Shown in pieces: positions 5,394-9,306 of a stretch of 9,306 bases of DNA. A program made the translations under genes and the position numbers. Where the stretch lies: positions 1-9,306 of the forward strand of contig DAIQMR010000051.1 of the NCBI GenBank assembly GCA_036788835.1, in the 5' to 3' direction. The stretch comes from JALCSJ01 sp036788835 (GTDB taxonomy: Bacteria > Bacillota > Negativicutes > Acidaminococcales > Acidaminococcaceae). Under the pieces are notes generated by a model. That model was not told the origin of the DNA, did not search any database, and worked only from the letters and a program-made list of their open reading frames with translations. Numbering within the stretch: the stretch's first letter is position 1; each line of letters starts with the position of its first letter.

Positions 5394-6761
5394 ATGAACC
5401 AAAATACTGCTTTTAAATATTTGCACATGGGTTTACCTGAAGATGTCAAGCGTTGTCAGGAAGCCGGATATTTAGATGCTGCCATTAAATTGATTGATGC
5501 TAAATTAACCAAGGACAATATTTCTTTTGCTTTAAAGGAATCATTAAAAGCGCACAAAGAGATGTTCCGCCGGCTTCCTTGGAATTATCCCTACAACAAA
5601 GCCAAGGCGTTAGAATTAGTCCGCAACCATATTAAAGACTTCACAGAAGAAGAATTTGAAAAAAGGCAATTAAATGGTGAAATCAACTGGATATATCTTG
5701 ACGGTCAACCTCATTATCTGGACAGATTTTTTGAATCTCTTTGCAAAACCGATAGCGGATTTGCTAAACGTGCTAACATAGTTCCCATTGGTGCAGATGG
5801 GGCCGGTGCCAGACTGGATCGTGCTATTGCTCTTATGCGAACTAAAGGTCAACTGGCTAATCGTATCAGGGGAAAAGCTACTATTCAAATAAAACCGGAA
5901 ATATTTAAACCCGGACAGAAGGTCAGGGCTTATTTGCCAATTCCTACTGCTACGGCTATGCAAAGCGATATTAGGTTAGAAAAAATTTTCCCGGCACCTA
6001 CTACTGTCTCTCCGGAAAATGCCGGACAACGGGTAGTTTTCTGGGAAGAAACTATGACCGATAATCATCCCTTTGTTGTGGAATTTTCCTATGTATCCAC
6101 TGCTAAATATGTAGCTCTCGAGCCCACTAAGGTGGACGAGAAACAACCATCCTTCTATCTAAGTGAAGAAGCCCCTCACATAATTTTTACGCCTTACTTA
6201 AAAGGATTGGCCAAGGAAATTTGCGGAGAAGAAACTAATCCGTTGGAAAAAGCTAGAAAAATCTACGATTTCATTACACTCAATGTTAAATACTCTTTCA
6301 TGCGTGCTTATTTCGGCATGGAAGATATTGCCGAAAACTGTGCACGAAACCTCTGTGGCGATTGTGGCGTACAGGCATTGCTTTTCATCACTCTATGCAG
6401 ATGCTCCGGTATTCCTGCCCGCTGGCAAAGCGGCTGGAAAGCCGAAGTGGAATTCTGCGGTTCCCACGACTGGGCTCAATTTTATGTTGCTCCCTTTGGC
6501 TGGCTCTACGCTGACCCTTCCTTTGGCGGCGGTGCAGTAAGAGAACATAATGAAGAGCGCCGCAAGCATTATTTCGGCAATCTTGATCCTTATAGGATGG
6601 TAGCCAACACTCAATTTCAGGGAGATTTCACAGTTCCCAAAGAATTCTGGCGCTGTGACCCCTATGATAACCAAACCGGTGAAATGGAAACAGAAACCGG
6701 TGCACTTACCTATCTGGATTTCAATAGAACTAAAGAAATATTAGAAAGCAAAGAATTGTAA
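5394..6761 (+). CDS. Transglutaminase-like domain protein
   Basis: This 455-residue soluble protein has no signal peptide or membrane segment and should be cytosolic. The transglutaminase-like core lies at about 280-380 with all three expected catalytic positions: Cys324 in CGDCGVQALL, followed by the usual CSGIPARWQSG; His358 in SHDWAQFYV; and Asp374 in YADPSFG. In bacteria this fold usually serves as a cysteine peptidase or amidase rather than a cross-linker. A helical N-terminal part (1-150) and a predicted beta-rich middle part (about 158-240) come first. The short C-terminal tail has no recognisable domain. It is coupled to the DUF819 membrane gene, so the simplest inference is hydrolysis of an amide or peptide substrate brought in by that protein. 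Substrate and physiological role are unknown. The gene ends 10 nt before a terminator hairpin. Confidence 0.85.
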   Translation: MNQNTAFKYLHMGLPEDVKRCQEAGYLDAAIKLIDAKLTKDNISFALKESLKAHKEMFRRLPWNYPYNKAKALELVRNHIKDFTEEEFEKRQLNGEINWIYLDGQPHYLDRFFESLCKTDSGFAKRANIVPIGADGAGARLDRAIALMRTKGQLANRIRGKATIQIKPEIFKPGQKVRAYLPIPTATAMQSDIRLEKIFPAPTTVSPENAGQRVVFWEETMTDNHPFVVEFSYVSTAKYVALEPTKVDEKQPSFYLSEEAPHIIFTPYLKGLAKEICGEETNPLEKARKIYDFITLNVKYSFMRAYFGMEDIAENCARNLCGDCGVQALLFITLCRCSGIPARWQSGWKAEVEFCGSHDWAQFYVAPFGWLYADPSFGGGAVREHNEERRKHYFGNLDPYRMVANTQFQGDFTVPKEFWRCDPYDNQTGEMETETGALTYLDFNRTKEILESKEL

Positions 6762-6771
6762 AATAACGAAA

Positions 6772-6811
6772 GCACGTCCATGAAAAAAAATCATAGACGT
6801 GCCTTTTCTTT
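6772..6811 (+). terminator. Rho-independent terminator after the DUF819/transglutaminase pair
   Basis: GCACGTC (6772-6778) pairs with GACGTGC (6796-6802). After one mismatch, ATGA (6780-6783) pairs with TCAT (6791-6794) around an A-rich loop. TTTTCTTT follows from 6804. It starts 10 nt past the stop codon of the transglutaminase-like gene. Confidence 0.85.
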
Positions 6812-6824
6812 GTTACAAAGGTAA

Positions 6825-6857
6825 ATGATACAAAAGTGACGATCTCTTCTGTATCAT
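6825..6857 (-). terminator. Hairpin downstream of the SIMPL gene, terminator candidate
   Basis: ATGATACA (6825-6832) is complementary to TGTATCAT (6850-6857), with AAG/CTT continuing the stem after one mismatch. Read on the minus strand it lies 8 nt after the SIMPL stop and is followed by TTTACCTTTG, a short U-rich tail. A small palindrome CTTTGTTACAAAG (6808-6820) lies between it and the opposing terminator. The stem is A/T-rich, so efficiency is uncertain. Confidence 0.55.
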
Positions 6858-6865
6858 CTGCTATA

Positions 6866-7579
6866 TCACAGCAAGCTCCACTGAGTATTAACGTGAGCAG
6901 TAAGTTTCATAGTGCCGGGCGAAAGCTGAGTAGATGTCATCTTGGCACCTTCGCTGCGGGCTGCATCGTTAACGGCATAGGCCAGATTAACCCTGTTCCC
7001 GCCCTGGCTGTCAATATCAGCACTGAGCAAGGCCCCCAGAGTCCTGCCGCCGGCATTGGCCACGATGGCAGCTTTTTCTTTAGCGTTTGCCGTAGCCTGA
7101 GCTAAAAGATTGCGTTCCATTTCTTCCTGATGGAGAAGACCGAAGTTAATGCCGGTAATCTGCACTTCGTTCAGACGGCCGATCCTGTCCACGACTGTGC
7201 CTATTTTATTTATTTCTTCTACTTGAGCAGTAAAGGTACAGGTACCTCTGTAGCCAATAGTCTGGCTTTGACCATTTCTGCGGTGAATGACGTTATTAAC
7301 TATACTGTATTGACCGGTTTTAATCTTGTCTTCCGTTACACCGGCAAAGGCAACAGCCTGTTGCACTTTAGCTATTTGCACTGCAAGAGCTTCTCTGACT
7401 TCCGAAGAAGTCTTGCCTCTGGCTTCGATGCGCATATTTACTGTGGCCATATCAGGTTTCACTGTGGCAAAGGCAGTACCTGTAACAACAATAACATTCT
7501 TATCAGCGGCAAAAATGGTTCCCATACCTAAAAGAGCGGATATAACAAGTCCCAAACATATAGTTTTAAAGAATTTCAT
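6866..7579 (-). CDS. Secreted SIMPL-domain (DUF541, YggE-like) protein
   Basis: From ATG 7579 this is a 237-residue protein with a typical signal peptide: MKFFK, a hydrophobic core to about residue 20, and cleavage likely after FAA at 23-25. The mature part matches the SIMPL/DUF541 family: IVVTGTAFATVKPDMATVN near the N terminus, a long region with EVREALAVQIAKVQQ, then GYRGTCTFTAQV, and AKEKAAIVANAGGRTLG in the second half. YggE-type members are periplasmic or surface proteins linked to oxidative or membrane stress, but no biochemical activity is established. An in-frame GTG at 7588 would add three residues, but its G is the last base of the AAGGAG ribosome-binding site, so ATG 7579 with 8 nt spacing is the right start. 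The gene appears monocistronic, with its own -10 box upstream. Confidence 0.87.
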   Translation of the reverse strand: MKFFKTICLGLVISALLGMGTIFAADKNVIVVTGTAFATVKPDMATVNMRIEARGKTSSEVREALAVQIAKVQQAVAFAGVTEDKIKTGQYSIVNNVIHRRNGQSQTIGYRGTCTFTAQVEEINKIGTVVDRIGRLNEVQITGINFGLLHQEEMERNLLAQATANAKEKAAIVANAGGRTLGALLSADIDSQGGNRVNLAYAVNDAARSEGAKMTSTQLSPGTMKLTAHVNTQWSLL

Positions 7580-7587
7580 GATGCTCA

Positions 7588-7593
7588 CTCCTT
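7588..7593 (-). promoter_or_regulatory. Ribosome-binding site that fixes the SIMPL gene start
   Basis: AAGGAG on the minus strand is 8 nt upstream of ATG 7579 and overlaps the alternative GTG at 7588, which it therefore excludes. Confidence 0.8.
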
Positions 7594-7618
7594 GATTTTA
7601 AAATTATGTACTGTCTTC

Positions 7619-7624
7619 ATTATA
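7619..7624 (-). promoter_or_regulatory. Candidate -10 box for the SIMPL gene
   Basis: A perfect TATAAT on the minus strand lies 39 nt upstream of ATG 7579. No good -35 hexamer is found 16-18 nt further upstream and there is no TG extension, so either an activator is needed or the match is fortuitous. Confidence 0.45.
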
Positions 7625-7774
7625 TCGCAAAATCCACACATTGGCTAGGCACGAAAGTCCAGGTCCCATCTTGCTTGCCAAGGGCACACCATGCTATTGT
7701 TATATATGCAAGCGGCGGTTGCTCTCCTTCTGGGAAAGCTAGAAGGGAAGTGTTGTACCTATGACCCATATGAA
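7625..7774. other. Intergenic stretch between MATE and SIMPL genes with inverted repeats, no gene recognised
   Basis: This stretch contains no convincing reading frame. GCTTGC near 7673-7678 is complementary to GCAAGC near 7708-7713, with two G-T pairs extending the stem, and CCTTCT/AGAAGG forms another stem near 7727-7747. No U run follows either stem. I do not recognise a known riboswitch, tRNA, SRP RNA or RNase P RNA. It could be the 3' untranslated region of the MATE transcript, a 5' regulatory leader, or a small RNA. Confidence 0.35.
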
Positions 7775-7797
7775 ACAAAAGTGGCAATCACTTTTGT
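7775..7797 (-). terminator. Hairpin spanning the MATE stop codon
   Basis: ACAAAAGTG (7775-7783) and CACTTTTGT (7789-7797) are perfect 9-bp inverted repeats around a 5-nt loop, and the TGA stop (7790-7788) lies at the stem-loop junction. On the minus strand it is followed by TTCATAT, a poor U tract, so it may protect the mRNA end or act as a weak terminator. Confidence 0.45.
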
Positions 7798-9131
7798 AGC
7801 ATCTTTACAAACCTTCTGTAGAATATTGCCATAGCGATGGCCACAAAGAACCAGGACAGCGGATAGCAGCCCAGAATCGTTAAGAGGGTTGCGTCCTCCG
7901 GTACAACGAAGAGTATCCACACCACTCTTACCCCACAGGTACAAATTAGCGAAATAATCATAGGGCGGAAGGTTTCCCCCATACCGCGAATGGCTCCGGA
8001 AAGTATTTCACTAATTACGAATAACATATTAAATGGCAACAATAGCCACATTACGCGGACCGTCAGAGGCACAATATTGTGGTCTTTGGCATTAAGGAAA
8101 CATTTTCCTATTGGCTCACACCACATAAGCAAAATAAAATCTATTACTATTATTACACCGGCCGTTAATCCTAGGCCGGTTTTCATGCTCTCCCTAACTC
8201 TTGCGTACAGCTTTGCGCCATAGTTCTGAGCCACCAAGGTAGATACTGCCATACCCAGAGACTCCACCGTGGGCCAAACAATAAAATCCAGTTTCCCGCA
8301 TAAAGCGTAGGCCGCTATATTATCTGTGCCGGTACAATTTACTCTGGCCTGGATTATCATATTGGCGAAAGGGTAGACTGCGCTCTGGAGAGCCAGCGGT
8401 ATACCAAGATTAATAATTTTTCCAAGCTTATCCCAATGTATTTTTAGTTTACAAATTTCTAAAGACACAGAGCCTTTGCTATTGTTCAACATTTTTAAAA
8501 TATACAAGGTGCCTAAAAATTGTACTATTATGGTAGCCCACGCTGCCCCGGCAACGCCCCAATTCAGCCATCCTACGAAAAACAGGTCCAATATAACGTT
8601 GCCTACGCAGGCAAATACCATGATGTAAAAAGGTGTGGTGGAATCTCCGACGGCCCGCAAAATACCAGCCCCCACATTAAAAAGCAAGCATGCCACAAGA
8701 CCCCAAAAGCGAATTTGCACATAGATTAAAGTCATTGCGTAAATGTCGCCTGGAATTTGCAATAACCACAAACCATAAGGGGCAAAAAACATACCTGCAA
8801 AAGAAGCTATTATCCCACTAACAAAGGAAAAAGCTATGATGGTATGTGCTACCTCAGACATTTCTTCTTTGTTTTTTGCCCCAAAATATTGAGAAATAAT
8901 AATAGTAGCACCTAGGGAAATTCCTACAAAAAACAATGTTGGCAATTTAAGAAAATTGAAAACCGCATCAATAGCTGCAAGTCCTGTTTTTCCAACATAT
9001 TTTCCAACAATAATAGCATCTACTGTAGAATAAAATTGCTGAAAGAAGCAGCTCCCCAATAATGGTAAAGAAAAAAGCAGCAAGTTCCTCACTACACTGC
9101 CTTTAGTTAAATCCATTTCTTTAGTTTTCAC
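7788..9131 (-). CDS. MATE-family multidrug/cation antiporter
   Basis: This 447-residue protein with about twelve membrane segments matches the MATE exporters (DinF/MepA-like groups), which expel drugs or metabolites in exchange for Na+ or H+. The first segment carries the family pattern LTKGSVVRNLLLFSLPLL at 8-25, then STVDAIIVGKYVG at 35-47 with an acidic D38 at the place of the conserved TM1 aspartate. GISLGATIIISQYFGA at 70-85 is typical of TM2. The second half repeats the pattern, with LGIPLALQSAVYP in the middle and IRGMGETFRPM near residue 390. The start is GTG 9131, with GAGAGGTGG just upstream at short spacing; the next in-frame ATG (9116) is too far from it. It begins 17 nt after the stop of an ABC ATPase gene, so the two are probably one operon. 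The substrate cannot be read from the sequence. Confidence 0.92.
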   Translation of the reverse strand: MKTKEMDLTKGSVVRNLLLFSLPLLGSCFFQQFYSTVDAIIVGKYVGKTGLAAIDAVFNFLKLPTLFFVGISLGATIIISQYFGAKNKEEMSEVAHTIIAFSFVSGIIASFAGMFFAPYGLWLLQIPGDIYAMTLIYVQIRFWGLVACLLFNVGAGILRAVGDSTTPFYIMVFACVGNVILDLFFVGWLNWGVAGAAWATIIVQFLGTLYILKMLNNSKGSVSLEICKLKIHWDKLGKIINLGIPLALQSAVYPFANMIIQARVNCTGTDNIAAYALCGKLDFIVWPTVESLGMAVSTLVAQNYGAKLYARVRESMKTGLGLTAGVIIVIDFILLMWCEPIGKCFLNAKDHNIVPLTVRVMWLLLPFNMLFVISEILSGAIRGMGETFRPMIISLICTCGVRVVWILFVVPEDATLLTILGCYPLSWFFVAIAMAIFYRRFVKMLQK

Positions 9132-9132
9132 T

Positions 9133-9144
9133 GTCCACCTCTCA
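9133..9144 (-). promoter_or_regulatory. Ribosome-binding site of the MATE gene
   Basis: GAGAGGTGG on the minus strand ends about 3-4 nt before GTG 9131. Spacing is tight, but it is the only purine-rich site near a start codon here. Confidence 0.55.
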
Positions 9145-9148
9145 TCGC

Positions 9149-9306
9149 TTATTCCATCTTAATTTCGCAAGATAGCAAATTGCGTATGTACTCGTCCTTG
9201 TTATCCAGCTTTAATTGACTCACAGGCAATTTTTGCAAAAATTGCCCGTCTTTCATCACTACCACTCGCTGACAAAAATTTCTAATTACCCTAATGTCGT
9301 GTGAAA
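9149..9306 (-). CDS. ABC transporter ATP-binding protein, C-terminal 51 residues
   Basis: The minus strand from the window edge reads SHDIRVIRNFCQRVVVMKDG and continues 31 residues to TAA at 9151-9149. SHD at the start is the H-loop (switch) histidine, and the following pattern (R.I..FC.RV.VMK.G) is that of DppF/OppF/NikE-type ATPases for peptide, nickel or opine import. The Walker motifs lie beyond the window. The stop is 17 nt from the MATE start, which suggests one transcript. The tail after the H-loop is short, so it lacks the long C-terminal oligopeptide-binding extension of full OppD/OppF. The exact subfamily cannot be settled from this piece. Confidence 0.85.
   Translation of the reverse strand, partial: SHDIRVIRNFCQRVVVMKDGQFLQKLPVSQLKLDNKDEYIRNLLSCEIKME

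Noticed and set aside
6808..6820. Palindrome CTTTGTTACAAAG as a regulator-binding site
   Set aside because: It lies between two opposing terminators, far from any start codon, so it is more simply part of the terminator region.
7130..7531. 133-codon plus-strand open frame opposite the SIMPL gene
   Set aside because: It is antisense to a well-supported gene with a signal peptide and family motifs, has no ribosome-binding site and resembles no protein I know.
7640..7700. GAAAGTCCAGG on the plus strand resembling the GAAAGTCCGGG box of RNase P RNA
   Set aside because: Only about 190 nt separate the flanking genes, too short for RNase P RNA, and the other conserved boxes are absent.
1..9306. 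CRISPR arrays, tRNA or rRNA genes, phage genes
   Set aside because: No regularly spaced repeats, no tRNA-like or rRNA-like sequence and no phage structural or integrase gene was seen on either strand.

Overview
The window looks like a chromosomal piece of a low-to-moderate GC Bacillota-type bacterium, perhaps an amino-acid-fermenting anaerobe. This rests on the purine-rich Shine-Dalgarno sequences, the sigma-A promoters, the GTG starts and the protein families, and no closer placement is safe. It carries nine protein-coding genes or gene pieces, one decayed transposon gene and a 100-N scaffold gap.

Left part (1-3810) is a partial histidine-utilisation neighbourhood. A minus-strand pair, hutG (formimidoylglutamase, which releases glutamate) followed 18 nt later by gltS (sodium/glutamate symporter), is transcribed away from an IclR-family regulator gene. 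Strong sigma-A promoters face away from each other in the 190-nt divergent spacer, which also holds an 18-bp near-identical repeat that is a candidate operator. The regulator gene converges, with only 3 nt between stop codons, on hutD (HutD-family protein). hutH, hutU and hutI are not in the window, so the locus is incomplete here or dispersed.

Middle part (3870-4228) holds a frameshifted, truncated remnant of a TnpB/OrfB gene (IS200/IS605 group), a perfect 14-bp terminator-like hairpin, and the gap of exactly 100 Ns (4129-4228). The gap hides the start and promoter of the next gene.

Plus-strand pair (4229-6761): a DUF819 (YjcL-like) multi-pass membrane protein is followed by a cytosolic transglutaminase-like (Cys-His-Asp) protein. 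The ribosome-binding site of the second gene overlaps the stop codon of the first. The likely reading is an uptake carrier coupled to a cytosolic amide or peptide hydrolase. This is the best candidate here for an uncharacterised system.

Right part (6762-9306), minus strand: a secreted SIMPL-domain (YggE-like) protein whose start should be moved to an internal ATG, a 188-nt intergenic stretch with inverted repeats, a MATE-family multidrug exporter, and the last 51 codons of an ABC transporter ATPase that probably shares an operon with the MATE gene. The convergent spacer 6762-6865 carries one terminator-like hairpin for each side.
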